Shown one piece after another: positions 1-9,630 of a stretch of DNA of 64,000 nt. Location of the stretch: contig NZ_PCDP01000001.1 of assembly GCF_003240585.1 (NCBI RefSeq), positions 310,001 through 374,000 of the forward strand, read 5' to 3'. Origin of the DNA: Arminella tubonensis. Its GTDB lineage: Bacteria; Pseudomonadota; Alphaproteobacteria; Rhizobiales; Rhizobiaceae. How positions within the stretch are numbered: the stretch's first letter is position 1; every line of letters starts with the position of its first letter. A program made the position numbers and the translations under genes. The notes beneath the pieces were generated by a model, which was not told the origin of the DNA, searched no databases, and saw only the letters and a program-made list of their open reading frames with translations.

Positions 1-2
1 TC

Positions 3-911
3 GTGCTCGGCGCAATCGCGTTGACAATGGCAACTTTTGTCGGGCCGCAGGTCGGCGCGGCGCTGGCGGACACCGGCGTGAAGGTGATCGTCGACGGCAA
101 CATCATCACCAGCGGCGATATCGCCAAACGCACCAACTTCCTGAAGTTGCAGCATCAAAAGGGTGAGCTGAACAAGACCGCTCAAGAGCAGCTCGTCAAC
201 GAAACGCTGAAGCGCGCGGAAATCAGTCGCGTACGCATGTCGGTGACGACGCAGGAGGTCGATGCGGCCTTTGCGCGTTTTGCCAGCAGCAACAAGATGA
301 CCACCGCGCAGCTGAGCCAGGTGCTCGACAAGACAGGCGTCGGCGTCGAGCACTTCAAGAGCTACATCGCTGTGTCCATGAGCTGGCCCCGCGTCGTCAA
401 TGCCCGCTACGGTTCCAACCGCATGTCCAATGACGATCTCGTCAAGCGCATGACGGAAGAAAAGACCAAGCCGGTGACGACGGAGTATTTTCTCAAGCAG
501 ATCATTTTCGTCATTCCAGCCGCCAAGAAGGGCGCCATCACCGGCAAGCGTAAGGCCGAGGCGGAAGCGTCACGCTCGAAGTTCCCCGGTTGCGACCAGG
601 CCAAGGTCTTTGCGGCGACAATGCACGATGTTTCAGTGCGTGATCTTGGACGCGTCCTTGCGCCCAATCTTCCGGAAGCGTGGAAGCCTCTCGTAGAAAA
701 GGCGAACGGCAATACGACGGCTTCGCAGGTCACCGACCAGGGCGTCGAATATCTCGCCATTTGCTCGCAACGCCAGGTCAGCGACGACGTCGCAGCCGCT
801 GCCGTGTTCCGTGCGGAGGATCTTGGCAAGAAGGGCGAAGAGCAGGTCAGCGCCAACGACAAGAAATATCTCGACGAGCTGCGTTCAAAGGCGCAGATCG
901 TCTACCGTTGA
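3..911 (+). CDS. surA: SurA-type periplasmic chaperone / peptidyl-prolyl isomerase (5' end cut by window edge)
   Basis: This is probably a periplasmic outer-membrane-protein chaperone of the SurA family. The visible 302 residues start inside or near a signal peptide: a hydrophobic stretch ends in AALA around residue 22. A SurA_N-type helical domain follows at about residues 25-140, then a region where a parvulin-like fold is expected (about 155-270). The isomerase part is poorly conserved, so chaperone activity is more likely than catalysis. The gene lies 10 bp upstream of pdxA, as in the surA-pdxA-rsmA cluster of many proteobacteria. The GTG at base 3 may be an internal codon because the upstream sequence is missing. 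Confidence 0.8.
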   Translation: MLGAIALTMATFVGPQVGAALADTGVKVIVDGNIITSGDIAKRTNFLKLQHQKGELNKTAQEQLVNETLKRAEISRVRMSVTTQEVDAAFARFASSNKMTTAQLSQVLDKTGVGVEHFKSYIAVSMSWPRVVNARYGSNRMSNDDLVKRMTEEKTKPVTTEYFLKQIIFVIPAAKKGAITGKRKAEAEASRSKFPGCDQAKVFAATMHDVSVRDLGRVLAPNLPEAWKPLVEKANGNTTASQVTDQGVEYLAICSQRQVSDDVAAAAVFRAEDLGKKGEEQVSANDKKYLDELRSKAQIVYR

Positions 912-921
912 TCCAGTAGCG

Positions 922-1947
922 ATGCCCTCCCTTTTCTCCCGACCCCTTGTCCTGACACAGGGCGACCCTGCGGGCATTGGCCCGGACATCACGCTCGTCG
1001 CCTGGACGCGCCGCCGGGAGCTCGGCCTGCCACCTTTCCTGTTTGTCGGTGACCCCGAAGTTCTAGCCGTGCGGGCTCGCCAGCTGGGTCTCACTGTTCC
1101 GCTTCGCCAGGCCGATGCAGCGAATGCCTGTGACGCCTTTGCCGAGGCGCTGCCCGTACTTGCGGTTCCGGCCGGCGTCGACGTGGTTGCCGGTGAACCG
1201 CATGTTGCGACCGCCCGCGGTACGATCGCTGCGATCGAAACCGCGGTGTCGCTCAGCATCAACGGCGAAGCGCTCGGGGTGGTTACCAACCCGATCGCCA
1301 AATCGGTTCTCTACGAGGCCGGCTTCGGCTTTCCCGGCCATACCGAATTCCTTGCGGATCTCGCAAGCCGCGCCACCGGGAGGCCGGTCACTCCGGTGAT
1401 GATGCTGGCCGGGCCGAAGTTGCGGGCAATTCCCGTGACTATCCACATCCCACTGAAGGACGTGCCGAAGGCGTTGACCGTCGAGCTGATCATCGCCACC
1501 TGCCGCATCACCGCTGCAGATCTGCGAACCAGGTTCGGCATCGATCAGCCGCGGCTGGCGGTTGCGGGCCTGAACCCGCACGCGGGCGAGAATGGCGCGA
1601 TGGGCAGGGAGGATGCCGATATCATTGCTCCGGCGATACAAGTGCTACGGGCCGAGGGCATCGATGCATTCGGTCCCCTGCCCGCCGATACGATGTTTCA
1701 CGACGATGCCCGCAAGCGCTACGATGTGGCGATCTGCATGTACCACGACCAGGCGCTGATCCCTGCCAAGGCACTCGGCTTCGACGACTCGGTCAACGTG
1801 ACCCTGGGCCTTCCCTTCGTGCGGACCTCGCCCGACCATGGCACGGCCTTCGGCATCGCCGGCAAGGGCATCGCCAAGGAACAGAGCCTCGTCGCGTCGC
1901 TGAAGCTCGCAGCCGAGATAAGCCGCACGATTGGAAGCCGTCGCTGA
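922..1947 (+). CDS. pdxA: 4-hydroxythreonine-4-phosphate dehydrogenase
   Basis: PdxA oxidises 4-phosphohydroxy-L-threonine in the DXP-dependent pathway to pyridoxal 5'-phosphate. The protein is 341 residues, near the family length. Visible family motifs are GDPAGIGPD near residue 14, PGHTEF near 138, NPHAGE near 217 and YHDQALIP near 274, which carries a metal-binding histidine. The ATG at 922 was chosen because the conserved N-terminus starts just after it; the frame also opens further upstream inside surA. Its TGA stop shares its A with the ATG of rsmA (TGATG), so the two genes are probably translationally coupled. Confidence 0.95.
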   Translation: MPSLFSRPLVLTQGDPAGIGPDITLVAWTRRRELGLPPFLFVGDPEVLAVRARQLGLTVPLRQADAANACDAFAEALPVLAVPAGVDVVAGEPHVATARGTIAAIETAVSLSINGEALGVVTNPIAKSVLYEAGFGFPGHTEFLADLASRATGRPVTPVMMLAGPKLRAIPVTIHIPLKDVPKALTVELIIATCRITAADLRTRFGIDQPRLAVAGLNPHAGENGAMGREDADIIAPAIQVLRAEGIDAFGPLPADTMFHDDARKRYDVAICMYHDQALIPAKALGFDDSVNVTLGLPFVRTSPDHGTAFGIAGKGIAKEQSLVASLKLAAEISRTIGSRR

Positions 1948-2774
1948 TGGCCGCACTCGACGGTCTGCCGCCACTGCGCGACGTCATCGAGCGTCACGGC
2001 CTCGATGCGCGCAAGGCGCTCGGCCAGAACTTCATCCTCGACCTCAACCTGACGCAGAAGGTCGCGCGAACAGCCGGTCCCCTGGATGATGTCACGGTGA
2101 TCGAGGTTGGTCCCGGCCCCGGCGGCCTGACGCGTGCCATCCTGGCGCTCGGGGCGAAAAAGGTCATTGCCATCGAGCGCGATCCGCGTTGCCTGCCGGC
2201 GCTGGCGGAAATCGCCGATCACTATCCGGGCCGGCTGGAAGTTATCGAAGGCGACGCGCTCAAGATCGACTTTGCGGCACTGGCGACTGACGGTCCCGTT
2301 CGTGTCATCGCCAATCTTCCCTACAATGTCGGGACGCAGTTGCTGATCAACTGGCTGCTGCCGGCGATCTGGCCACCATTCTGGCAGTCGTTGACGCTGA
2401 TGTTCCAGAAGGAAGTGGCGCAGCGCATCGTCGCCCGCGAGGATGACAATCACTACGGCCGCCTGGGCGTCATCTGCGGCTGGCGAACGGAGGCCTACAT
2501 GGCCTTCGACATCTCGCCGCAGGCGTTCACGCCGCCGCCGAAGGTGACGTCGACGGTGGTTCACCTGACGCCAAGACTGCAGCCGATCCCCTGCACCGTC
2601 GCCAGGCTTGAACGGGTGACGGAAGCCGCGTTCGGCCAGCGGCGCAAGATGCTGCGCCAGAGCGTCAAATCACTCGGCGGAGAGGCGTTGCTCGCCAAGG
2701 CCGGCATCGATCCGACGCGCCGCGCGGAGACGCTGTCGGTCGAAGAATTCTGCCGACTGGCGAACTGCCTCTAG
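1947..2774 (+). CDS. rsmA: 16S rRNA (adenine(1518)-N6/adenine(1519)-N6)-dimethyltransferase
   Basis: RsmA (KsgA) dimethylates two adjacent adenines near the 3' end of 16S rRNA late in 30S assembly. The 275-residue protein has the LGQNF N-terminal signature near residue 27, the SAM-binding glycine motif EVGPGPGG near 53, and the catalytic NLPY motif near 122. The start overlaps the pdxA stop by one base. The stop codon TAG at 2772 is also the first three bases of a rhizobial repeat that fills the gap to gmk. Confidence 0.96.
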   Translation: MAALDGLPPLRDVIERHGLDARKALGQNFILDLNLTQKVARTAGPLDDVTVIEVGPGPGGLTRAILALGAKKVIAIERDPRCLPALAEIADHYPGRLEVIEGDALKIDFAALATDGPVRVIANLPYNVGTQLLINWLLPAIWPPFWQSLTLMFQKEVAQRIVAREDDNHYGRLGVICGWRTEAYMAFDISPQAFTPPPKVTSTVVHLTPRLQPIPCTVARLERVTEAAFGQRRKMLRQSVKSLGGEALLAKAGIDPTRRAETLSVEEFCRLANCL

Positions 2775-2874
2775 AGCATTTCCGCTTTTCTTCGAATTGC
2801 GAAAACGCTCTAACTTTTTGTTTTTACGCAATTCCGGGCGCAAAACCGCTGCGCACTTTTGCTGGAATTGCTCA
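2772..2874. repeat. Rhizobial intergenic palindromic repeat between convergent rsmA and gmk
   Basis: An AT-richer element of about 100 bp with imperfect terminal inverted repeats: GAGCATTTCCGC on the left, and GAGCAATTCCAGC when the right end is read on the minus strand. The left half (2772-2812) forms its own hairpin, TAGAGC...GCTCTA. The sequence resembles the abundant intergenic mosaic elements known from Rhizobiaceae; that match is from memory. Both flanking stop codons, TAG of rsmA (2772-2774) and TGA of gmk (2872-2874, minus), lie at its ends. The hairpins may end transcription from both sides. Confidence 0.7.
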
Positions 2875-3534
2875 AAGCTTGGGATTCTCTTCCAGCAGTC
2901 CGCGGACGAAATCGAACATGCCGTGGCGACGGTCGCGCCGCAGGCGTTCGGCCTTGACGATCGACTGGACCGAATCGAAGGCTGCGTCCAGGTCCTGGTT
3001 GACAATGACGTAGTCATATTCGCGCCAGTGCTCGATCTCGGAGCGGGAATTGGCAAGGCGCGTGGCGATCACCGCTTCCGAATCCTCGGCGCGGCGATGA
3101 AGCCTGGACTGCAGTTCGGTCATGGTCGGCGGCAGAATGAAGACAGAGACGACGTCAGCCGACATTTTCTCCTGCAGCTGCTGTGCGCCCTGCCAGTCGA
3201 TGTCGAACAGCATGTCGCGACCTTCGGCCATGGCCGTCTCGACGGGCTCGCGCGGGGTTCCGTAGAAATTGCCGTGCACTTCCGCCCACTCCAGCAGCGA
3301 ATCGGAATCGCGCAGGCGTTCAAATTCACGCGGCGAGACAAAGTGATAGTGAACATCGGCAATCTCGCTCGGCCTACGCTGGCGCGTGGTGACGCTGACG
3401 GAGAGACTGACGTGCTTGTCGATATCCAGCAATGTGCGGGCGATGGTCGATTTTCCTGCGCCTGATGGCGAGGAGATAACGAGCATCAGCCCCCGCCGGG
3501 CGATCTGGGTGGGGGAGGAGGTCGCCGATTTCAT
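2872..3534 (-). CDS. gmk: Guanylate kinase
   Basis: Guanylate kinase phosphorylates GMP to GDP with ATP in purine nucleotide synthesis. The 220-residue protein carries the P-loop SPSGAGKST at about residues 21-29 and the GMP-binding stretch [11 protein letters not shown] near residue 50. It is about 13 residues longer at the N-terminus than the E. coli enzyme; a second in-frame Met (MLVISSPSG) would give the shorter form. It follows yicC with only a 3-bp gap, so gmk is the last gene of a yicC-gmk unit. Confidence 0.95.
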   Translation of the reverse strand: MKSATSSPTQIARRGLMLVISSPSGAGKSTIARTLLDIDKHVSLSVSVTTRQRRPSEIADVHYHFVSPREFERLRDSDSLLEWAEVHGNFYGTPREPVETAMAEGRDMLFDIDWQGAQQLQEKMSADVVSVFILPPTMTELQSRLHRRAEDSEAVIATRLANSRSEIEHWREYDYVIVNQDLDAAFDSVQSIVKAERLRRDRRHGMFDFVRGLLEENPKL

Positions 3535-3537
3535 GCC

Positions 3538-4425
3538 TTACTCCAAATTCTGAACCTGTTCGCGGAACTGGTCGATGATCACCTTCAATTCGATTCCGGC
3601 GGCGGTAACCGCAACGGCATTCGACTTCGAGCAGATTGTATTCGATTCGCGGTTAAATTCCTGTGCAAGGAAATCGAGCTTGCGGCCGACGGGACCGCCC
3701 TTGGCAATCAGGTCGCGAGCTGCGGCGACATGCGCCTTCAGCCTGTCGATCTCCTCTCGCAGATCCGCACGGGTGGCGAGCAGCGCCGCTTCGGCATACA
3801 GCCGATCGCGATCGAGCCCAGGTGCTGCTTCCATCAATACCGCGATCTGCGCTGCCAGCTTCGAGGCGATCTCCGCTTGCGAGCGCGAGGGATCGCTTTC
3901 CACCGTGGCCGTCAGCGTCTCGATGGTCTCGACCTGGTCGAGCAGAATATGACCGAGCGCGCGCCCTTCCTGCTGGCGCATCGTCTGCAGATCGAAGAGC
4001 GCGCCCTCCAAACCCGCCATGATGTCGCCGTCGCGGGCCGCGATCACGTCCTCGCTGTCTTCCGCCTCGCGAAACTCGACGATGCTGCGGATGGAGAGCA
4101 GCGTATCGAGCTTGAGCGGTGCAGGGTCGACGACACCGGCCAGCTGGTCACGCAAGGCAAGCACCGCTGCCAGAGCATCCTGGTTGATCACGGCTTCAAA
4201 GCGATTTTCGCCCAAGGAGAGCGAGAGGCCGGCCTGGATGTTGCCGCGGGAGAAATGGTCGGAGGCAAGGTGGCGGATGTCCGCCTCCAGTCGCTCGAGG
4301 CCCGGCGGCAATCGCAGGCGGAGATCGAGCCCCTTGCCGTTGACCGACCGTAGCTCCCATGCCCAGCGATGGCGCCCGCTCGTTCCTTCGCGCCGGGCGA
4401 AACCAGTCATGGACTGTAGAGCCAT
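3538..4425 (-). CDS. YicC/YloC family endoribonuclease
   Basis: A YicC/YloC (UPF0701) family protein of 295 residues. Members are reported to act as endoribonucleases; the family is widespread beside gmk. The diagnostic N-terminus MTGFAR is at residues 6-11, and the conserved C-terminal region with EFNRESNTICSKS and an acidic end (DUF1732) is complete. It sits between mltG (20 bp upstream) and gmk (3 bp downstream), all on the minus strand. The assignment comes from these signature ends; the catalytic residues were not checked one by one. Confidence 0.9.
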   Translation of the reverse strand: MALQSMTGFARREGTSGRHRWAWELRSVNGKGLDLRLRLPPGLERLEADIRHLASDHFSRGNIQAGLSLSLGENRFEAVINQDALAAVLALRDQLAGVVDPAPLKLDTLLSIRSIVEFREAEDSEDVIAARDGDIMAGLEGALFDLQTMRQQEGRALGHILLDQVETIETLTATVESDPSRSQAEIASKLAAQIAVLMEAAPGLDRDRLYAEAALLATRADLREEIDRLKAHVAAARDLIAKGGPVGRKLDFLAQEFNRESNTICSKSNAVAVTAAGIELKVIIDQFREQVQNLE

Positions 4426-4445
4426 GCGAGCCTCCGATCTTTCGT

Positions 4446-5693
4446 TCAGTTCGTCTTCTTCTTCTGCGGGGTCGTGCCGCCGCTCGTAGGTGTATTGTCG
4501 TCGGGCTGGCCGTCGACTGCAAGATTGGTCGAGTCCTGTCCTTTCTCGGCCAGGGTTTTGCGCCAGCGCTTCACGTTGGCATTGTGCTCTTCCAGAGTAG
4601 CGGCAAAGACGTGGCCGCCGGAGCCGTCGGCAACGAAATAAAGGTCCTGGCTCTTCCAGGGGTTGGCGACAGCTTCAAGCGCGTCCTTGCCCGGATTGGC
4701 GATCGGCGTCGGCGGCAGTCCCCTGATGATGTAGGTGTTGTAAGGCGTTTCTTTCTTCAGGTCCGACTGAAAGATCGGCCTATCCGTCGGCTTGCCGTCG
4801 CCGCCAAACAAACCGTAGATGATGGTTGGATCGGATTGCAGCCGCATGTTCTTGTTGAGCCGGTTGAGGAAAACCGATGCCACATGGGCGCGTTCGTCCG
4901 CGAGCCCGGTTTCCTTCTCGACGATCGACGCCAGGATGACGAAATCCTGCTTGCTCGATATCGGCAGGTCCGGATCGCGCTTTTCCCAGATCTGGTCGAC
5001 GAGCTTCTGCTGGGCGCCGGCCATCTGCTCGACGATTTCGGAGCGCTTGGTCCCGCGGGAGAATTTATAGGTGTCGGGCCTGAGGGTGCCCTCCGTCGGC
5101 AAGGCCGACGGCAGGTCGCCTTCGAGTATCGGGTCGGCCTGCAGCTTGTTGAACATCTGCCGAACGGTAAGACCTTCGGGCATGGACACCGAATAGAGGA
5201 TCGACTTGCCTGATTTCATCAGTTCCATGATGTCGTTCATCGAGGCGCCGGCCTTGATCTCATATTCGCCCGCCTTGAGCGTGTCCCCTTCTCGCAGGTG
5301 GGTAGCAGTCAAGTAGCGAAAGATACGGGCGTCGGAGATGATGTTGTTGGCTTCCAGCCGCGTGGAGATCTCGGCGAGGCCTGCTCCTCCGCGCACGATG
5401 AAATTGGTATTCGTCGTCAGCGGTCCCGGCGCCTGGTAGGTCGAAATCGCATAGTAGAAACCGACGATCGCGAGCGCGAAGACGAACACCACCAGCGTCA
5501 TCAGGAAATTCAGGAAGATGACGATCTGGCCGCGAGCCTTGCGGGAGCGCCGCGGCGGCTCGGGAACGCGCTCCGGGCGCAACGCTTCGTTGGCCGACTT
5601 CGGGATGATCGGCCCCTTCTGCGACGGCTGGCCATCGCTGCCGCCGGCAGCCTCGCCGTTCTGGTTCGTGTCGTTCACCGGCAATCCCTTCAT
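4446..5693 (-). CDS. mltG: Endolytic murein transglycosylase MltG
   Basis: MltG is an inner-membrane lytic transglycosylase that cuts nascent glycan strands and is proposed to set their length. The 415-residue protein has a proline/basic cytoplasmic N-terminus, one transmembrane helix at about residues 56-80, a LysM-like part, and the YceG domain with the catalytic glutamate in IVEKETG near residue 257, followed by SVFLNRLNK and LQSDPT. The C-terminal tail ends in a lysine run. It lies between fabF and yicC, a position usual for this gene near fatty-acid genes. A GTG at 5678 is an alternative start. Confidence 0.93.
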   Translation of the reverse strand: MKGLPVNDTNQNGEAAGGSDGQPSQKGPIIPKSANEALRPERVPEPPRRSRKARGQIVIFLNFLMTLVVFVFALAIVGFYYAISTYQAPGPLTTNTNFIVRGGAGLAEISTRLEANNIISDARIFRYLTATHLREGDTLKAGEYEIKAGASMNDIMELMKSGKSILYSVSMPEGLTVRQMFNKLQADPILEGDLPSALPTEGTLRPDTYKFSRGTKRSEIVEQMAGAQQKLVDQIWEKRDPDLPISSKQDFVILASIVEKETGLADERAHVASVFLNRLNKNMRLQSDPTIIYGLFGGDGKPTDRPIFQSDLKKETPYNTYIIRGLPPTPIANPGKDALEAVANPWKSQDLYFVADGSGGHVFAATLEEHNANVKRWRKTLAEKGQDSTNLAVDGQPDDNTPTSGGTTPQKKKTN

Positions 5694-5797
5694 CTTGTCG
5701 TCGCCTGATTTTTGCCAAGCAATGCGGCAGAAAACAGGTTCAAAAGACAGTGCTGGGTCCAGCCGAACCCTCGCCTTCGATCGATCAGAAACTGTTG

Positions 5798-7060
5798 TTA
5801 AGCCTCATAGCGTCGCAGAACAAGCGAAGCGTTGGTACCGCCGAAACCGAACGAGTTCGATAGGGCCACGTTTATTTCCCGTTTACGAGCCTTGTGAGGC
5901 ACGAGATCGATCGCCGTCTCCCGCTCCGGGTTGTCGAGATTGAGCGTCGGCGGGGCGATATTGTCGCGGATCGCCAGGACTGCGAAGATCGCCTCGATGG
6001 CACCGGCAGCGCCAAGGAGATGGCCCGTCGCCGACTTGGTAGACGACATGGAGATCTTCGAGGCCGCGTCACCGACGAGACGCTCGACAGCCCCGAGCTC
6101 GATCGTATCCGCCATCGTCGATGTGCCGTGCGCGTTGATGTAGTCGATATCGGCTGCGGTCAATCCGGCGCGCTTCAGCGCCGACGTCATGCAGCGGAAG
6201 GCGCCGTCGCCGTCTTCCGACGGGGCGGTGATATGGTAGGCGTCGCCAGAAAGACCGTAGCCGACAACCTCGGCGTAGATCTTGGCGCCACGGGCCTTTG
6301 CGTGCTCCAGCTCTTCGAGAACAACGATACCTGCTCCTTCGCCCATGACGAAACCGTCGCGGTCGCGGTCGTAGGGGCGCGAGGCCTTCTGGGGGTCGTC
6401 GTTGTGCTGGGTCGACAGTGCCTTGCAGGCGGCAAAGCCCGCGAGCGATATGCGGCAGACCGGAGCCTCGGCCCCGCCTGCCACCATGACGTCGGCGTCG
6501 CCGAATGCGATAAACCTGGCGGCATCGCCGATTGCGTGCGCGCCGGTGGAACAGGCTGTGACGACGGCATGGTTCGGGCCGCGCAGCTTGTGACGGATCG
6601 ATACCTGACCCGAGACAAGATTGATCAGGCGGCCGGGAATGAAGAAAGGTGAAATGCGGCGGGGGCCCTTGTCGCGCAGCGTATAGCCCGCTTCGACGAT
6701 GCCCTCCAGGCCGCCGATGCCGGAGCCGATCATCACGCCCGTAGCGATCTGGTCTTCGTCGGTCTTCGGATGCCAGCCGGCGTCGGCCAGTGCCATGTCG
6801 GCGGCTGCCATGCCGTAGAGGATGAAGGGATCGACCTTGCGCTGTTCCTTCGGCTCCATCCAGTCGTCGGCATTGAAGGTGCCGTCGGTGCCGTCGCCGA
6901 CCGGAATACGGCAGGCGATCTTGGCTGGAAGATCCGAGACTTCGAATTCGGTTACGAGACGTGCGCCGTTGTGGCCTGCGATCAACCGCTGCCACGACAC
7001 CTCGGTGCCGCATCCCAAAGGTGATACCATGCCGGTACCGGTGATAACGACACGTCTCAT
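5798..7060 (-). CDS. fabF: Beta-ketoacyl-ACP synthase II
   Basis: FabF condenses malonyl-ACP with acyl-ACP during fatty-acid elongation. The 420-residue protein shows the Cys-His-His triad: the cysteine in TACSTG near residue 169, a histidine in NAHGTST near 310 and a histidine in SATGHLLG near 348. I chose ATG 7060 (MRRVVITG) over an in-frame ATG at 7102 because family members start there and a G-rich ribosome site (GGGGGG) lies about 10 bp upstream. It follows acpP, with a hairpin between them. Confidence 0.95.
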   Translation of the reverse strand: MRRVVITGTGMVSPLGCGTEVSWQRLIAGHNGARLVTEFEVSDLPAKIACRIPVGDGTDGTFNADDWMEPKEQRKVDPFILYGMAAADMALADAGWHPKTDEDQIATGVMIGSGIGGLEGIVEAGYTLRDKGPRRISPFFIPGRLINLVSGQVSIRHKLRGPNHAVVTACSTGAHAIGDAARFIAFGDADVMVAGGAEAPVCRISLAGFAACKALSTQHNDDPQKASRPYDRDRDGFVMGEGAGIVVLEELEHAKARGAKIYAEVVGYGLSGDAYHITAPSEDGDGAFRCMTSALKRAGLTAADIDYINAHGTSTMADTIELGAVERLVGDAASKISMSSTKSATGHLLGAAGAIEAIFAVLAIRDNIAPPTLNLDNPERETAIDLVPHKARKREINVALSNSFGFGGTNASLVLRRYEA

Positions 7061-7126
7061 CGCCCGCAGCCCCCCGTCTTCTTGCATGCCATGCGTAGGC
7101 AAATTCAGATCCGGCGCAACCGGACG

Positions 7127-7155
7127 AAAAAGGGCGGACTCTAGGAGCCCGCCCT
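7127..7155 (-). terminator. Hairpin with T-run between acpP and fabF
   Basis: The inverted repeat AGGGCGGaCTC / GAGcCCGCCCT (11 bp with one mismatch, loop TAG) lies at 7131-7155. Read on the minus strand it is followed by TTTTTCG. It is placed just after the acpP stop and 67 bp before the fabF start, so it could be a partial terminator that lets acpP be expressed much more than fabF. Confidence 0.6.
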
Positions 7156-7172
7156 CTTATGAATAGAAAAGA

Positions 7173-7409
7173 TTAGGCCTGAGCTTTTTCGATGAACTTT
7201 ACAGCGTCGCCAACCGTGAGGATGCTGTCGGCGGCATCATCAGGAATTTCAACGCCGAACTCTTCTTCGAAGGCCATGACCAGTTCGACGGTGTCGAGCG
7301 AGTCCGCACCGAGGTCGTCGATGAAGCTGGCGCCTTCAACAACCTTGTCGGCGTCGACGCCAAGATGATCAATTACAATTTTCTTCACGCGTTCTGCGAT
7401 ATCGCTCAT
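7173..7409 (-). CDS. acpP: Acyl carrier protein
   Basis: AcpP carries growing acyl chains on a 4'-phosphopantetheine arm. The 78-residue acidic protein has the attachment motif [10 protein letters not shown]; the modified serine is near residue 37. The modifying enzyme gene acpS is in the same window at about 53 kb. It lies between fabG and fabF, as in the usual fab cluster. A GAGGAAAC ribosome site precedes the ATG. The 297-bp region upstream probably holds its own promoter. Confidence 0.97.
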   Translation of the reverse strand: MSDIAERVKKIVIDHLGVDADKVVEGASFIDDLGADSLDTVELVMAFEEEFGVEIPDDAADSILTVGDAVKFIEKAQA

Positions 7410-7486
7410 GTCGGTTTCCTCGACCTTATGTCCTGATCAGAATGCCGTTTGACATCCCTACCCTGTTTAAAACCTGCAGCGCCCTT

Positions 7487-7516
7487 ACTATCGGCGCCAT
7501 TGGCAAACTCGTTCAA
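7487..7516 (-). promoter_or_regulatory. Candidate sigma70-type promoter for acpP
   Basis: Read on the minus strand, TTGAAC and GATAGT are separated by 18 bp, about 80 bp before the acpP ATG. The position suits a strongly expressed gene after a 297-bp non-coding stretch (7410-7706). I see no gene or repeat elsewhere in that stretch. Only sequence resemblance supports this. Confidence 0.35.
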
Positions 7517-7706
7517 CCCGGCCTTCAAACAGGCTCTGCCGCTTAACAAAAAACGACACGGCCCGCCTGTATTTTTCGGGACGACTGTTCACAGCCATGG
7601 CCCGCTTAACACGGTTTAACTCTGTCGCAAAGCCAGAAAATCGACAGCACCGGGTTGGTCAACATGCGTTTGCAGGGAAAATGCCCTTCAAAAGCAAATT
7701 GCCATT

Positions 7707-8444
7707 TTAGATCATGGCCATGCCGCCGTTGACGTGCAAGGTCTGGCCCGTCACATAACCGGCTTCGGAGGAAGCAAGATAGGCAACGGCTGCGGCGATC
7801 TCGGCGCTTGCGCCCATGCGTCGCATGGGGATCGCTCCCATGATTGCTTCCTTCTGCTTGTCGTTCAGCTTGCCGGTCATGGCAGATTCGATGAACCCCG
7901 GTGCAACGCAATTGACAGTCACATTGCGGGTCGCAATTTCAGCGGCCAGCGACTTTGTGAAGCCGATCATGCCGGCCTTGGAAGCGCAGTAGTTCGCCTG
8001 GCCCGGGTTGCCGGTGACGGCGACAACAGAGGTAATGTTGATGATGCGGCCATAGCGGCGGCGCATCATCGGATGCGTCAGTTCGCGGGTCAGCCGGAAG
8101 GCGGAGGTGAGGTTCACCTCGATCACATTGTCCCAGTCCTCGTCGCTCATCCGGACGAACAAGCCGTCCTTTGTGATGCCGGCATTGTTGACCAGGATGT
8201 CGACGCCCTCGAGCTCGGCTTCGGCCTTGATGCCAAGCGCCTTGACGGCGTCACGGTCCGAAAGGTCGGCCGGGTAAAGCTTGACCCGGTCTCCGAGTTC
8301 AGCCGCCAACGCCTCCAGCTTTTCGACGCGCGTGCCGTGCAGGCCGACGATTGCGCCCTGTTTGTGCAGAAGGCGCGCGATCTCTTCGCCGATCCCGCCG
8401 GATGCCCCGGTTACCAGTGCCTTGCGGCCGGTCAAATCAAACAT
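7707..8444 (-). CDS. fabG: 3-oxoacyl-[ACP] reductase
   Basis: FabG reduces beta-ketoacyl-ACP with NADPH in each elongation round. The 245-residue short-chain dehydrogenase has the nucleotide-binding GASGGIGEE near residue 12, VNNAG near 88, and the catalytic Ser-Tyr-Lys set (serine near 138, YCASK at 151-155). The start at 8444 (MFDLTGRK) is the family start; an upstream in-frame ATG at 8483 would add 13 unusual residues. It follows fabD at 48 bp, so the two are probably cotranscribed. Confidence 0.96.
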   Translation of the reverse strand: MFDLTGRKALVTGASGGIGEEIARLLHKQGAIVGLHGTRVEKLEALAAELGDRVKLYPADLSDRDAVKALGIKAEAELEGVDILVNNAGITKDGLFVRMSDEDWDNVIEVNLTSAFRLTRELTHPMMRRRYGRIINITSVVAVTGNPGQANYCASKAGMIGFTKSLAAEIATRNVTVNCVAPGFIESAMTGKLNDKQKEAIMGAIPMRRMGASAEIAAAVAYLASSEAGYVTGQTLHVNGGMAMI

Positions 8445-8492
8445 GTGCGTTTCCCTCGTTCTTGCATATTCGTGCGTTGCCACACTCGCCGC

Positions 8493-9437
8493 TCAGGCGA
8501 TCAGTCCAGCGATAGCCGCATCGACATCGGCAGGCGCATTCACCGAGATACCGGTTACCGATTTGTCGATGCGCCGGGCAAGACCCGTCAGCACCTTGCC
8601 AGCGCCGATCTCATACAATGTTGTCACATTGTTGGCGGCGAACCATTCGATCGTCTCGCGCCAGCGTACCTGGCCGGTGACCTGCTCGACGAGCAGCTTG
8701 GCGATCTCGTCCGCATCGGTCACGGGGGCCGCGCGGACATTGGCAATCAACGGGACGACGGGGTTCTTCTTCGATACACCCGCGAGAGCCTCCCGCATGG
8801 CGTCGGCGGCCGGCTGCATCAATGCTGAATGGAAAGGCGCGGAAACAGGCAGCAGGATGGCGCGCTTGGCACCCTTGTCGGTTGCGAGCGACGCTGCCTT
8901 TTCGACTGCTGCCTTCTCGCCCGATATGACCAACTGGCCACCGCCATTGTCGTTGGCGATCTGGCAGCTGCCCAGCGACGATGCCTCCTCGCAGATCGCG
9001 ACGACGTCGACGTGTTCGAGGCCAATGATCGCAGCCATGGCGCCGGCTCCGACCGGAACCGCCGCCTGCATAGCATTGCCGCGGATGCGCAGAAGACGCG
9101 CGGTATCGGCCAGCGAAAACGTGCCGGCGGCACAGAGCGCCGAATACTCGCCTAGCGAATGACCGGCCACAAAGGAGACCTTTGTCTTCAGGTCGAGACC
9201 CTTGGCTTCCAGGACACGCAGGACCGCAATCGACACGGCCATCAGCGCCGGCTGGGCATTGGCGGTCAAGGTCAGCTTGTCTTCCGGACCATTGAAGATC
9301 GTCTCGGAAAGAGTCTCACCTAGCGCTTCGTCGACTTCGGCGAATACGGCGCGAGCCTCGGCAAAGTTTTCAGCGAGGTCCTTGCCCATGCCGACAGTCT
9401 GGCTGCCCTGGCCGGGGAATGTGAAAGCAACGGTCAT
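8493..9437 (-). CDS. fabD: Malonyl-CoA:ACP transacylase
   Basis: FabD moves malonyl from CoA to ACP, supplying the extender unit for fatty-acid synthesis. The 314-residue protein has the N-terminal FPGQGSQ motif at residues 7-13 and the nucleophile elbow GHSLGEY with the serine near residue 92. It heads the fabD-fabG-acpP-fabF run on the minus strand. Its upstream region (9438-9630) is shared with a divergent aldo/keto reductase gene. Confidence 0.96.
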   Translation of the reverse strand: MTVAFTFPGQGSQTVGMGKDLAENFAEARAVFAEVDEALGETLSETIFNGPEDKLTLTANAQPALMAVSIAVLRVLEAKGLDLKTKVSFVAGHSLGEYSALCAAGTFSLADTARLLRIRGNAMQAAVPVGAGAMAAIIGLEHVDVVAICEEASSLGSCQIANDNGGGQLVISGEKAAVEKAASLATDKGAKRAILLPVSAPFHSALMQPAADAMREALAGVSKKNPVVPLIANVRAAPVTDADEIAKLLVEQVTGQVRWRETIEWFAANNVTTLYEIGAGKVLTGLARRIDKSVTGISVNAPADVDAAIAGLIA

Positions 9438-9630
9438 GTATATCTGGTTTCCCTTGCGGTTTGCTCCCCAATTGACATTCTTTGTGCGGGAGTCAATAGC
9501 GCCTCCCCTGCATACCCAGGCTTTTGCGGCTGCGAAGAGCGGGGATTTTCCTCTTGCGCTTGCTCAATTCCGTCCTAAATTCGCGACTTCCTTCCAAGCC
9601 CGCCCGTCCCGCCAGCACCAAGGTTTCCCA

